In this document: positions 30,050 to 38,652 of the stretch, piece after piece
Numbering within the stretch: the stretch's first letter is position 1
Layout: each line of letters begins with the position of its first letter
Origin: a virus
DNA: 64,000 nt
Virus record (IMG/VR): IMGVR_UViG_3300009788_000102
Span: 1 to 64,000 of that record
Reading direction: 5' to 3' (one strand)
Notes under the pieces: model-generated
Told to the model about the DNA's origin: nothing
What the model saw: only the letters and a program-made list of their open reading frames with translations
Database searches by the model: none
Program-made: the position numbers and the translations under genes

Positions 30050-30504
30050 ACGCTGAACTTATCATGCAGATCGTCGAGGAATCGAAAGAGATACCAGATG
30101 AATCTCTGCGTTTCAATACGTGGTGGTGTGATAAAGATGGTGTGATAACTATGTGTCCAATAGGCCATTACATCACTCGTCACCCTGAGTTGGCTGATCT
30201 ACTCAAAGTAACGTCTGAAGCGATGAGACACGCAAATCATTGCAAGAAAACGTGGCACATCAATACATTCTATCTGGCCAAGTACCTTGATATCTCTCAG
30301 TCAGTGGCGGATGCGTTGTTTAACGATCCCCATCTAACTAGAGATAGCTTCGTTGACCTAGTGGAGAGGTTTATCCATGGAGAAATAGACATTCGTGAAT
30401 GCCATGGAGATCAATGTTATCACACGTATATAACCGACCCCGACGACAAAGCGTGCGTATGTCCTGATTGCAAACAAGACATGATGGAAATGTGCGGGTT
30501 GTAG
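30046..30504 (+). CDS. Hypothetical protein with C-terminal zinc knuckle, 152 aa
   Basis: TATGA overlap with the hydrolase. Helical middle; C-terminus holds CHGDQC then CVCPDCKQD. Perhaps paired with the hydrolase. Unknown role. Confidence 0.7.
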   Translation: MNAELIMQIVEESKEIPDESLRFNTWWCDKDGVITMCPIGHYITRHPELADLLKVTSEAMRHANHCKKTWHINTFYLAKYLDISQSVADALFNDPHLTRDSFVDLVERFIHGEIDIRECHGDQCYHTYITDPDDKACVCPDCKQDMMEMCGL

Positions 30505-30564
30505 CTACTGCAACGGGATAGTCGAGCGTAATCCGGTTTGACCTGTGTCTAAAAGGAGATAATG

Positions 30565-30768
30565 ATGACAGCTTGGTTCCCGATCGTTTTGGCACTCACT
30601 ATGCTCGTGATACTTGCGTTTGGCTTCTTAGAGCTTGAATACGGAAGTCAAGCACAAACCATCATGTCGGAGAATGGAACGTTGATCACAATGACAGTGG
30701 CGTGGGTGTTCAGTCTCGGTGTCGATGCTATTAATGCATTCTTCTTTTACAAGAAAAAAGGCAATTGA
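30565..30768 (+). CDS. Two-span membrane protein, 67 aa
   Basis: AAGGAG six bases before this ATG; an ATG one codon earlier is possible. Helices IVLALTMLVILAFGFLEL and LITMTVAWVFSLGVDAIN, basic tail. Confidence 0.66.
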   Translation: MTAWFPIVLALTMLVILAFGFLELEYGSQAQTIMSENGTLITMTVAWVFSLGVDAINAFFFYKKKGN

Positions 30769-30769
30769 C

Positions 30770-31000
30770 ATGATAGCAATGGAAAATTTGCAATTGAAAC
30801 TCAAAATTCGCGTTGATGGAGACAAACGTGAACTTTCCCAAAGATGTAAAATCTTGGGGGAAAGATTGATGAGATTATCATCAAGCGATATGTCTGATAT
30901 CAATTCTCTTGGAGAAATTCAGCTAGAGAGTACCAGCATTGACGTACTATGTGGTCGGCTGATGGCCAACGTTGCAATACTAGGCGACATAAAGGAGTAA
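30770..31000 (+). CDS. Hypothetical helical protein, 76 aa
   Basis: Start one base after the upstream stop. Basic front, helical end (DVLCGRLMANVAILGDIK). Not recognised. Confidence 0.64.
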   Translation: MIAMENLQLKLKIRVDGDKRELSQRCKILGERLMRLSSSDMSDINSLGEIQLESTSIDVLCGRLMANVAILGDIKE

Positions 31001-31003
31001 ATT

Positions 31004-31258
31004 ATGGTGAACGCTGTTGACTTCAAACCTGTCAGTCTTCTGGACCGCATCAAGAGTGCAACAACTAATGAAGAGTTGCTGGCTCTGTATGCCGAAGGGA
31101 ACGGCTACCTGTATGCAGCCGACAAGACTCGTCGCAGGTGGAATGAGGCGATCGACGCAGGACGCAAAAGGATACGTCAAGAGGCCAAGACCGAGATTGA
31201 CAAGAAGGTTAAGCCCAAGGCGAAACCCAAACCACGAACAAGAAGGAGAGACAAATGA
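31004..31258 (+). CDS. Basic protein with KPK tail, 84 aa
   Basis: AAAGGAG upstream. Helical body, then KKVKPKAKPKPRTRRRDK, a disordered nucleic-acid-binding tail. Contains the word GCAGGACGCAAAAGG, also found between leftward genes at 1212 and 4077 in a longer form. Confidence 0.68.
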   Translation: MVNAVDFKPVSLLDRIKSATTNEELLALYAEGNGYLYAADKTRRRWNEAIDAGRKRIRQEAKTEIDKKVKPKAKPKPRTRRRDK

Positions 31259-31641
31259 ACATGAAGTTAGATATCGAGACAGCAGATGCGTTAGATAGGA
31301 AGATCGGTCAAGAAATGGCAGATGTAGCAGGGAAAAATCAGACCGAATTTACCGAAGACCTTTCGAATCTTGCTGACTCACTTACTGAGTTGTCTGAGAA
31401 ACTACACGCAGTCTCTAACTATGTGGAGGGCAAAATCGAGGAAGCACATCTTCGAAGAGGTGTGAATATGTTCGGCAATGCTCTGAACGAGCAGCAAATC
31501 GAAGGAAACCGGACAGACTTAGGTCATTTATGGGTGGCTACTGTGTCTTGCGAGTGCGTCGCTGGAGAATTTTGCAACACATGCGGACCAGACGTTCTTC
31601 CCAGTATCAAGCTTGCTGTGTCTAAGTTCATAGAGAGTTAG
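31255..31641 (+). CDS. Coiled-coil protein with zinc knuckle, 128 aa
   Basis: ATGA overlap. Long helix (residues 30-70), then CECVAGEFCNTCG near 100. Not recognised. Confidence 0.7.
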   Translation: MNMKLDIETADALDRKIGQEMADVAGKNQTEFTEDLSNLADSLTELSEKLHAVSNYVEGKIEEAHLRRGVNMFGNALNEQQIEGNRTDLGHLWVATVSCECVAGEFCNTCGPDVLPSIKLAVSKFIES

Positions 31642-31650
31642 GGGTAAACA

Positions 31651-31893
31651 ATGGTCACATGGGCTCAGAAAATTGCGTTTGTCGGAATGACATGCGAGGA
31701 TGTTCCACCTAATCAGATGAACTATACGTTCAATGTGATGGTGCGTTTTTCTCCTAAAGGTCTATGTTCTTACGGAAGGGGGAGTACACATGAAAAAGCA
31801 CTAGAATGCGCTTGCGTTGGATTGCCCATGGATTGGAATTCGGTGACACGAAAAATCACCGACAAAGAATGGGAGCTAATAGCTCATATGTAA
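31651..31893 (+). CDS. Hypothetical protein, 80 aa
   Basis: Beta-rich with YTFNVMVRFSPKG and a final WELIAHM helix. Start spacing is fair. Unknown. Confidence 0.66.
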   Translation: MVTWAQKIAFVGMTCEDVPPNQMNYTFNVMVRFSPKGLCSYGRGSTHEKALECACVGLPMDWNSVTRKITDKEWELIAHM

Positions 31894-31905
31894 AGATGTT
31901 GTGTT

Positions 31906-32379
31906 ATGTCTAAGAACAAATCAGTGTGTCCCAAATGCGGAGGAAATCGTAAACAACGAAGGGATAAACACAACAGGGGTCGCGGATGGAGATGCCGTTC
32001 GTGTGAAAATAGACTACGAAGGTCTAGACGAGCAGAAAACAAAGAACGAGCAAAGAATAATCTTCCACCTATCATCAAACAAGAAAAAAATTATGTCATT
32101 TGCCCGAAGTGTGGACGTGACAGAAAACAACACTTTGAATACGGACGCAAACAGGGTTGGCGGTGTTTTTACTGCTATAGAGTAAACAACAAGGAAAAAG
32201 CATCAGCACACGACAAGGTTGAATGGGCCATACATACTGGTAGGTTGATACGCCAACCGTGTGAAATTTGCGACAAAGAAGAAACTGACGCCCACCACGA
32301 AGATTATTCAAAACCGTTGGATGTTAGATGGTTGTGCAAAAGACATCATGCACAACTTCATGCGGGAACAATAGGATAG
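31906..32379 (+). CDS. Zinc-ribbon HNH-like endonuclease, 157 aa
   Basis: Two N-terminal ribbons (CPKCGG/CRSC and CPKCGR/CFYC, about residues 8-31 and 65-87). C-terminal core CEICDKEETDAHHEDYSKPL then WLCKRHHAQLH gives the HNH pattern with zinc pairs. Phages carry many such genes as homing or packaging nucleases. Lies just before the ubiquitin-like locus. Confidence 0.85.
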   Translation: MSKNKSVCPKCGGNRKQRRDKHNRGRGWRCRSCENRLRRSRRAENKERAKNNLPPIIKQEKNYVICPKCGRDRKQHFEYGRKQGWRCFYCYRVNNKEKASAHDKVEWAIHTGRLIRQPCEICDKEETDAHHEDYSKPLDVRWLCKRHHAQLHAGTIG

Positions 32380-32437
32380 ATGGTGTTCATCTGTCCCGAT
32401 TTGAGGAATGGACAATAGTCCAATTTTTAGGGAGATC

Positions 32438-32671
32438 ATGATGATTAACGTGACTTTGGTTCATAATGGGGGCGCTGGGCTACCAGTCAAGACTCCAGTC
32501 GTAGAAGGTACGACCCTGGAGAAGTTCCTGGAGATTGCCTTCGATGGTGACCCGGATGAGTTCACGATTCGTATACGAGCGAATGGAACCTCGGTCGAGG
32601 CACACCGGGATTACGTTCTCTGCGAAGGTGATCGTGTAAGTCTTGCACCTGTGAAGGTTGACGGACCCTAA
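32438..32671 (+). CDS. Ubiquitin-like beta-grasp protein (MoaD/ThiS-like), 77 aa
   Basis: GGGAG upstream; the start could be either of two adjacent ATGs. Order of strands fits a beta-grasp fold: INVTLVHNGG, KTPVVEGTTLEKFLEIAF helix, TIRIRANGTSVE, then YVLCEGDRVSLAPVKVDGP. The ends of MoaD/ThiS-like phage modifiers read much the same. It ends Gly-Pro rather than Gly-Gly, so trimming by the nearby JAMM peptidase could expose Gly. Upstream of E2-like, JAMM and E1-like genes, it is the likely modifier of that system. Confidence 0.82.
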   Translation: MMINVTLVHNGGAGLPVKTPVVEGTTLEKFLEIAFDGDPDEFTIRIRANGTSVEAHRDYVLCEGDRVSLAPVKVDGP

Positions 32672-32690
32672 TCAGGTGGTGCTACGTGCT

Positions 32691-32723
32691 AGGAGGGGGG
32701 CAGAAATGTCCCCCTCCTTTTTT
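32691..32723 (+). terminator. Strong intrinsic terminator
   Basis: AGGAGGGGG pairs with CCCCCTCCT across ten bases, followed by a T-run. It separates the modifier gene from the rest of its locus, which may set a high modifier-to-enzyme ratio. Confidence 0.9.
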
Positions 32724-32741
32724 CCGCGAGAGGTTCTTCCG

Positions 32742-32816
32742 ATGACAGAAGAAAAATTCGCAACCAAACAAGCCGAAATGGGTGGACTGACACAAGGAAT
32801 CAACCATGAAGGATAA
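32742..32816 (+). CDS. Small peptide, 24 aa
   Basis: GAGAGG before ATG. Reads MTEEKFATKQAEMGGLTQG; its end overlaps the start of the E2-like gene by 11 bases. May be a coupling leader for that gene. Confidence 0.45.
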   Translation: MTEEKFATKQAEMGGLTQGINHEG

Positions 32817-34143
32817 ACTTGTAGTTCGTGCCGCCAATCATTACCGCAATTGGATGCACAAAAATGCTCTTGAGCCAATATCTGAATATCGAGAAAGGAT
32901 AGCAAACTACACAGAATGGCTCGAAGTAAGGTCAAGGATTTTTGGGAAATGGACCAAGCGTTTCATGGCGGGGATGACACCTCGTGTTCAGGTCGAAGTA
33001 GGGGCAATGACCGCAAGGCATATTGGTACTCCGAACCCAAAGGTGTATGCCGACATAGCCAACGAAATGATTCCAGACCTAAGAAACACCATGGTAGTCG
33101 CCCTGGACAAATGCACAGCCTTAATGGAATCTATGGTGAGCGACGAAGTTTGTGAACCACTCGGAGTCAAGGAAGCAATTCAGGAACTGACTATTATCAA
33201 TGATGCATGGGATAAAGTCACATACCGAGAGGGGGTTTTATCCGTAAACATTGGCAATGTGTCTCTCGACGACGGCACTGAAGCAGTAGACCTTGGCGAT
33301 TTCATCTTGCGTGTCAACCTTGACGATCCTATGGGCAAAGGGGTTCAGGACGACGATCGTCTGATTTATGGGCTTCTCGTAGAGGCTGTCTGTCCAATAG
33401 AAGGAAATAGTGGATACTGTCATCCTCATGTAAAAGATGGTCAACTCTGCGAGGGTGATGGCGGCGACATAATGCAACTCGCCCTAAGACAAGGAAGGCT
33501 TGAAGATTACTTTCGGATAGTCGAAGCAATCGTCCGCACATACAACGAGGATTCTCCTTATGAGCCACTTAACGACTGGTACGATCCAGACAGAGATGGT
33601 CAATCACTTTGCGACATATGTGAAGAATGGTATTCAGACGAAATCATCTACTATTGTTCTGGGTGTGGAGTCAGTCGATGTCGAGATTGTGGCACCATCG
33701 ACGAATGCAGCAGTTGCGATGAGTGGCATTGTGATGAGTGTATGAATGGATGTAACGGCTGTGGTGAGTCAATGTGTAAATCATGTACCGTATCTTGTAG
33801 TTGTTGCCAAAACTCCTATTGCAAAAAGTGCACAAAAGAATGTGCTCAATGCAGTAATCGTTCTTGTCAAGAATGCTCTACGTCTTGTGAGTGTGACGAC
33901 GAAGTGTGTCATGAGTGCCTCGGGGAATGTTGCCATTGTGGAGACTCACATTGTGATAATTGTCTCACAATATGTGAAGAATGTGGAGAACATGCTTGTA
34001 GTTTGTGCCTGAAGCACTGTCCATCATGTGACAAAGAAATGTGTTCAAACTGTATCGATAACTCGTGTGATCATTGTGGTGTGTCTATGTGTTCGTCATG
34101 CAAAGAAGAGCACAACTGTTTGCTGGCAGAAGTAAACAACTAA
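32806..34143 (+). CDS. E2-like (UBC-fold) domain fused to RING-like cysteine array, 445 aa
   Basis: Residues about 165-265 read like a bacterial/phage UBC domain: ILRVNL, YGLLVEAVCP, then HPHV at 206-209 and Cys215 in QLCEGDGG, the position of the E2 catalytic cysteine, then helix FRIVEAIVRTY and a PLNDWYDP end. From about 268 to the end come some 50 cysteines in CxxC pairs (CDICEEW, CSGCGVSRC, CDHCGVSMC), like repeated RING or zinc knuckles. The N-terminal 160 residues are helical. Known E2 and E3 parts are normally separate, so this would be a one-chain E2-E3. The E2 call rests on motif spacing and context. Confidence 0.78.
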   Translation: MKDKLVVRAANHYRNWMHKNALEPISEYRERIANYTEWLEVRSRIFGKWTKRFMAGMTPRVQVEVGAMTARHIGTPNPKVYADIANEMIPDLRNTMVVALDKCTALMESMVSDEVCEPLGVKEAIQELTIINDAWDKVTYREGVLSVNIGNVSLDDGTEAVDLGDFILRVNLDDPMGKGVQDDDRLIYGLLVEAVCPIEGNSGYCHPHVKDGQLCEGDGGDIMQLALRQGRLEDYFRIVEAIVRTYNEDSPYEPLNDWYDPDRDGQSLCDICEEWYSDEIIYYCSGCGVSRCRDCGTIDECSSCDEWHCDECMNGCNGCGESMCKSCTVSCSCCQNSYCKKCTKECAQCSNRSCQECSTSCECDDEVCHECLGECCHCGDSHCDNCLTICEECGEHACSLCLKHCPSCDKEMCSNCIDNSCDHCGVSMCSSCKEEHNCLLAEVNN

Positions 34144-34159
34144 AACGAAAGGTAACGAT

Positions 34160-35140
34160 GTGGGAAAAGAACAGGAATTTTGCAAACCGCGACTTACGTT
34201 TGGCAAGCAACTGAAGTTGACGCCATATGCCTGGGCAAAACTTATCTGGATGAGGGACAAGGGCAACACAGAAGTCGCTGGATATTGTGTCACAGAAACA
34301 TCTGACCCCCTGTTGATCACAGACTTCGTCTTGATCAAACAAGAATGTACCATAGTCACATTCGATCTTGATTCAGACGATAGCGCAGAATACGTAGAGC
34401 GCATGATGGACGAAGGTCTCGCACCATGGCAATGTATGAACATTCTTGCACACACCCATCCAGGGAATTCTACAGACCCATCTTTCGTCGATGAGAAAAA
34501 CTTCGAAAAAGCGTTTTCTCATCCTAACTGGGCGATCATGTTGATCATTGGCCAAGATGGCAGCGCGTACTGTCGCCTGAAGATGAACACAGGGCCGGGC
34601 ACTATTAGTCTATTAGATGTGGTAATAGAATATGGAGTTCCGTTCAACGGCTCAAATCCTACAGAATGGGAAAATGAGTACAAAGCAAAGGACTCCAAGA
34701 AGACGAGCTTCCATATGACTGGCGCAGAAGGAAAAAGAAAGCGTCTTATTCCGGATGCCCCTCTTCTCGACATTTTCGAAGAAGAATTGGGAGCTACCCG
34801 TCAAACTGGGTCGGGCAATAGCTCTCAGTGGTGGGATGACTACGATTCTGCATGGATTTCTGTCACGCCAGAAGAAAAGCAGAAGCTAGAGTTCAACGAG
34901 ATGATCGACGAGATGGATTGTTACTGGGATTTAGATGGTGATGTGGTATGCTTTATCGCCAACAAGGGAGAAGATTGTTCATACTATTACAATCCGGACA
35001 ACGACACATGGCAACTAGAAAGTGAAGATGACTTCCAGCCTTGTGCTTCTCCAGACAAAGAAGGACTTGACAAAAAGATCAGGTATTGGGCAAAAAAGAA
35101 TGCGTATTGTCGCCCTGAGTGGAGAAAGGCGACAGCATAA
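34160..35140 (+). CDS. JAMM/JAB-family metallopeptidase, 326 aa (GTG start)
   Basis: Complete JAMM motif: Glu38 in TEVAGY, then H98-T-H100-P, six residues, Ser108, two residues, Asp111. AAAGG before GTG. JAB enzymes cut isopeptide or C-terminal bonds of ubiquitin-like proteins. The C-terminal 180 residues are extra, acidic and unmatched, perhaps substrate-binding. It lies between the E2-like and E1-like genes, so deconjugation or modifier processing is the likely job. Confidence 0.92.
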   Translation: MGKEQEFCKPRLTFGKQLKLTPYAWAKLIWMRDKGNTEVAGYCVTETSDPLLITDFVLIKQECTIVTFDLDSDDSAEYVERMMDEGLAPWQCMNILAHTHPGNSTDPSFVDEKNFEKAFSHPNWAIMLIIGQDGSAYCRLKMNTGPGTISLLDVVIEYGVPFNGSNPTEWENEYKAKDSKKTSFHMTGAEGKRKRLIPDAPLLDIFEEELGATRQTGSGNSSQWWDDYDSAWISVTPEEKQKLEFNEMIDEMDCYWDLDGDVVCFIANKGEDCSYYYNPDNDTWQLESEDDFQPCASPDKEGLDKKIRYWAKKNAYCRPEWRKATA

Positions 35141-35352
35141 TGGCGAAGAAGTGGGTGCAAAAGACAGACTTATTGAAAATTCGTCCAGCAGAAGACGGGG
35201 AAATGGTGGAAGCAGGTCAGTTCGCCAAAGATGGGGATATGATCATTGTCCGCCAATGGCCAGACGATAACTTCCTAATAGCAAAAAGGAACTTCGGGGA
35301 TTACGTTGAAGTAGAGGTGACAGACGAGAAAGGGGATAACAATGACGAATGA
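35140..35352 (+). CDS. Small beta-rich protein in the ubiquitin-like locus, 70 aa
   Basis: TAATG overlap with the JAMM gene and overlap with the E1-like gene. Reads LLKIRPAEDGEMVEAGQFAK and MIIVRQWPDDNFLIAKR. Could be a second beta-grasp or an adaptor; not clear. Confidence 0.68.
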   Translation: MAKKWVQKTDLLKIRPAEDGEMVEAGQFAKDGDMIIVRQWPDDNFLIAKRNFGDYVEVEVTDEKGDNNDE

Positions 35353-36001
35353 TCTTGCAGACAGAGATGTGAGACAAAGGGAATTGGTTCCGCCAGATAA
35401 GCTGTTGGAGATGCCAGCTACGGTGGTGGGTGTTGGCGCTATTGGTCGTCAAGTAGCATTGCAGCTTGCAGCTATCGGCGCTCCGAGTATTCAACTCATA
35501 GATTTCGACACCGTGGAGGTGGAAAATCTTGCCCCACAGGGCTTCTATCCGGCAGACATTGGTACACCCAAGGTCGAAGCCGTGGCCGACGTATGTCGAG
35601 CTATCAACCCAGACATCGAGGTGTATACTGCAAATCGAAAGTTTAGGTCATTGCAGTTTACAGTCGGTGCGTTTTTCTGCTGTGTCGATGGAATAGAGAC
35701 TCGAAAGCAAATCTTCAATTCAATCATCGAAAGGGCAGACTTTTTCGTCGATGGTAGGATGAGTGCAGAGTATCTCAGAGTCCTGACTGTTCACGACGAT
35801 GCATCTCGCGAACACTATTCTACTACACTGTTCCCCTCGTCAGAAGCGTACCAAGGCCCATGTACGGCCAAGTCGACTATCTACTGTTCCAATGTCGCAG
35901 CAGGAATCATGGTGTCACAATTCGCCCAATGGCTTCGTGGGTATCCGGTCGACAAAGATATCGATTTGAATCTGCTCACAAATGAGATGGGGGCAAAGTA
36001 A
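35342..36001 (+). CDS. E1-like/ThiF-family adenylating enzyme, 219 aa
   Basis: Nucleotide loop GVGAIG at 30-35, LIDFD (Asp54, Asp56) and ENLAPQ, as in ThiF/MoeB/E1. Candidate catalytic or zinc cysteines at 174 and 182 (GPC and IYC). It would adenylate the modifier C-terminus and pass it to the E2-like cysteine. Shorter than eukaryotic E1, normal for bacterial and phage forms. Confidence 0.93.
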   Translation: MTNDLADRDVRQRELVPPDKLLEMPATVVGVGAIGRQVALQLAAIGAPSIQLIDFDTVEVENLAPQGFYPADIGTPKVEAVADVCRAINPDIEVYTANRKFRSLQFTVGAFFCCVDGIETRKQIFNSIIERADFFVDGRMSAEYLRVLTVHDDASREHYSTTLFPSSEAYQGPCTAKSTIYCSNVAAGIMVSQFAQWLRGYPVDKDIDLNLLTNEMGAK

Positions 36002-36072
36002 CCCGATGTACAGAATCGGCAAATAGTGTAAAAGACGACAAAATTGCCAACACTTGTTCAATTGGAGGTTAA

Positions 36073-36393
36073 ATGACCATGTCGGGAGAAATTCAGCTAA
36101 TCGAACTGACCTTTACTCTTCCTGAGTGGGCGGGTGACGCAAGATTCGAGAAGGAAGTCAAGACATATTATGACTCAGGTCATGTCTGGGCAGGACAAGT
36201 AAAGGGCTATAGAGATGAAAACCCCATGCTTGATGGCCTGTTTGCACTCGAAGGGGTGAAAGAAGTATGTCTGAATATGCAGAACTGGGTAACAGTTGAG
36301 TTCGGTTGTGATCTTGCTAAGCTTCCACAATTAGTAGCGGTGTTCCAGGAAAGTCTACGAAAGTTTCTCCAAGACGAAAGATGGATGAAATAG
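36073..36393 (+). CDS. Hypothetical protein, 106 aa
   Basis: GGAGG before ATG. Beta-rich N-terminal part, aromatic-rich middle (VKTYYDSGHVWAGQVKGY). Not recognised. Lies 70 bp after the E1-like gene. Confidence 0.7.
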   Translation: MTMSGEIQLIELTFTLPEWAGDARFEKEVKTYYDSGHVWAGQVKGYRDENPMLDGLFALEGVKEVCLNMQNWVTVEFGCDLAKLPQLVAVFQESLRKFLQDERWMK

Positions 36394-36396
36394 CTC

Positions 36397-36693
36397 ATGA
36401 GCCTTGAAACAAACATCTACTTCAAATGTGAAACATGTGGACACAACAGAATCATTCACATAAAGACTCATGTGATAGTATCATCACGAGTAGATTCTAT
36501 GGTTAGACACCCTCTCGACCCAAGTAGCACCGATCTCGTGCCAATGTTATCTGGACATGCCCATGGGGGGGGTATAGACGCTGGATTTGCATGTCAAAAA
36601 TGTCGTCATGTGTTTGCTTTCACTATGGAAAAACTGTATGATTATCTTAGCGAACGCAGTATGATCGGCGAATACACCAAAATGGAGGATTGA
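36397..36693 (+). CDS. Zinc-ribbon protein, 98 aa
   Basis: CETCGH near residue 11 and CQKCRHVF near 68 make one ribbon. Histidine-glycine loop between them. Unknown. Confidence 0.72.
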   Translation: MSLETNIYFKCETCGHNRIIHIKTHVIVSSRVDSMVRHPLDPSSTDLVPMLSGHAHGGGIDAGFACQKCRHVFAFTMEKLYDYLSERSMIGEYTKMED

Positions 36694-36699
36694 ATCCAA

Positions 36700-37434
36700 A
36701 TGAAAGGATACAGTCACACGCTGGACATAAGCGGCATATGCAAGCACAGGAAGGTCATTGTCGTCGGAGACATTCACGGGTGCTTTGATGAATTCATGTC
36801 GCTGCTCAAAGAATGCGATTACAACGACATGGACATAGTGGTCGCAACCGGAGACTTGGTAGACCGAGGCCCAAAAATCAGAGAAGTGCTTGCGTGGTTC
36901 TATATCACGTCCAACACGTTTTCTGTCATGGGAAATCACGACAATAAGGTCATAAGGTATTGGAAGGGCAACCCTGTCAAGATAATCAATGGCCTAGACA
37001 TGACCATAGAGCAAACGGATGCCATCAGCGATGAAACGAGAGCAGAATTGTCTAAGTGGATGGGCAACTGGCCCCATATGATTCGTCTAGCAGACAGGAA
37101 AGGCAAGCCAGTCTATGTCGTTCACGCAGGGGTTGATGGTCGCAAACCGATAGAGAGTCAACGAATAGAAACCTGTCTGTACGCAAGGTATCTGGACGGC
37201 AAAGACTTTTTCGACGAACATGGTATCCCGTGGTGGAAAACGTTGACAGGAGATTACATCGTCATCAGTGGGCACATTAGGACAGACAATGTTCACCCAT
37301 GTAGATACGCCTTCTGTATCGACGGCGGTGCCTACGAAGGAGGAAAGTTGAGAGCATTGGTAATACAAGACGGTGCATATACCGTTAAAGAAGTAGATTG
37401 TGGTCAGAGGAAGTCTAATCCAGAAGGAGAATGA
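36700..37434 (+). CDS. PPP-type metallophosphatase, 244 aa
   Basis: All family blocks are present: VVGDIHGC (23-30), TGDLVDRGP (about 50), MGNHDNK (about 74), VVHAGVDG (about 143) and ISGHIRTDN (about 188). Resembles phage lambda PP and ApaH-like enzymes. Could remove protein phosphates or split dinucleoside tetraphosphates. Confidence 0.92.
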   Translation: MKGYSHTLDISGICKHRKVIVVGDIHGCFDEFMSLLKECDYNDMDIVVATGDLVDRGPKIREVLAWFYITSNTFSVMGNHDNKVIRYWKGNPVKIINGLDMTIEQTDAISDETRAELSKWMGNWPHMIRLADRKGKPVYVVHAGVDGRKPIESQRIETCLYARYLDGKDFFDEHGIPWWKTLTGDYIVISGHIRTDNVHPCRYAFCIDGGAYEGGKLRALVIQDGAYTVKEVDCGQRKSNPEGE

Positions 37435-37435
37435 A

Positions 37436-37678
37436 ATGTTTGGATTTGGAAAAAAGGAAGCTAAGGTAGTACGTGGTGTCGATCTTATCAACAAGGTCTT
37501 AGGTCAATTCGGTACGATGATTGAAGAACTTGATTCAGGTTCTTGTGATTGTGATTCTGATTGTGCAGCAATCCAGGAGCAGATGTCAACACTAACTACA
37601 CGACACAGCTTTTTGGAGAAGGCTTCTGATCGTGCAGTTAAGATTGCGACTCGACTCAAAGAACTCATCGGAGAGTAA
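37436..37678 (+). CDS. Coiled-coil protein, 80 aa
   Basis: AAGGAG upstream. Starts MFGFGKKEAK; CDCDSDC near 37 then a helix to the end. Unknown. Confidence 0.68.
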   Translation: MFGFGKKEAKVVRGVDLINKVLGQFGTMIEELDSGSCDCDSDCAAIQEQMSTLTTRHSFLEKASDRAVKIATRLKELIGE

Positions 37679-37687
37679 GGGGGCGAC

Positions 37688-37957
37688 ATGACCATCGGCG
37701 AGAAGATCATCGGAGAATACATCTTGTCCTTGGATGAGGCCGAGATAGTTCATGACAGCATACGAGAATTGTATAACAAAGGAGTGTGGGACACTCCCGA
37801 TTGGGCTGTCGAATTGTCGGAACATCTCAAAGTCGCAACGGCAGACGTAGTTGTTCTGTTTACGGCGTGGAGGGCTTTAGCAATAGCGTATCGACAAGGA
37901 TGTCCAACTCAGGAAGGTGGTGATGTCATTGATCGGGGAACCAGACCCGAAGTGTAG
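37688..37957 (+). CDS. Hypothetical helical protein, 89 aa
   Basis: AGGGGGCGAC upstream. Reads DEAEIVHDSIRELYNKGVW and ADVVVLFTAWRALAIAY. Overlaps the next gene. Confidence 0.67.
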   Translation: MTIGEKIIGEYILSLDEAEIVHDSIRELYNKGVWDTPDWAVELSEHLKVATADVVVLFTAWRALAIAYRQGCPTQEGGDVIDRGTRPEV

Positions 37958-38198
37958 ATGGTGCAAAGGTACCGGCCAAGTACCTCTTTTCACTTCGTCT
38001 TGTGAGTGTGATTGTTCGAAGGTGGTATTCACTTCTTTCCTAGACAAGGATATGGAATTACTTGGAAAGGAATATGGAAATCCACTGGAAAACAATACGT
38101 TTCGGTATACCGAGAAGTTCGACGGCACAATCTTCAAGCAGACACCGTGGAAATCACAGTATCCCGATCCCGCAGATAGTCAGGGGGTAAAAGAATGA
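37923..38198 (+). CDS. DnaJ-type zinc module protein, 91 aa
   Basis: GGAAGG upstream. CRWCKGTGQ then CECDC match a DnaJ-like zinc pair; C-terminus unmatched. Similar module ends the 24266 protein. Confidence 0.7.
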   Translation: MSLIGEPDPKCRWCKGTGQVPLFTSSCECDCSKVVFTSFLDKDMELLGKEYGNPLENNTFRYTEKFDGTIFKQTPWKSQYPDPADSQGVKE

Positions 38199-38446
38199 CA
38201 GAAGACCAATTTTCCATCCTATTGGCTGAGTTAATGGAAAAGATAGGAGAAAACGGCGAGCACATATGTCTCGCAAGAAAATTGGCCCGAAGCCACCCAA
38301 GGATAAAGGACTTGGAATTGCTAACGAAGAATCTGGACGATTCCTATAGCATCTTGCGAATCGTCATTAAGTACCTCATATTAGACGTAGAGGCGACCAG
38401 AAGAGAAAGAGACAGGTTGATGACCCAACTAGGAGATCAGGAATGA
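38195..38446 (+). CDS. Helical protein, 83 aa
   Basis: ATGA overlap. All-helical; the end VIKYLILDVEATRRERDRL resembles VSLLIADLRFNVQATRSEL of the 40972 protein, so likely paralogues. Confidence 0.68.
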   Translation: MTEDQFSILLAELMEKIGENGEHICLARKLARSHPRIKDLELLTKNLDDSYSILRIVIKYLILDVEATRRERDRLMTQLGDQE

Positions 38447-38649
38447 TACAAAAAGGAAGTGCTTTGATCCTCACCACGGAGAATGCAATTTTCTCTCCGT
38501 GTGAAGTGGTTAATATTGGAAAAACCAGCATTACGATCACATATTTCGCCGGATCGAAACGTAATCGTCAGACTGGGAAATTCAACGAAATTCGTCCTGT
38601 TGTAACAATTCCGTTCAGAGATATCAAGGAGGTATCGGAAAGGTACTAA
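38443..38649 (+). CDS. Hypothetical beta protein, 68 aa
   Basis: AGGAG and ATGA overlap. SH3-like alternation of strands (ALILTTENAIF, KTSITITYF). Not recognised. Confidence 0.68.
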   Translation: MIQKGSALILTTENAIFSPCEVVNIGKTSITITYFAGSKRNRQTGKFNEIRPVVTIPFRDIKEVSERY

Positions 38650-38652
38650 GTA

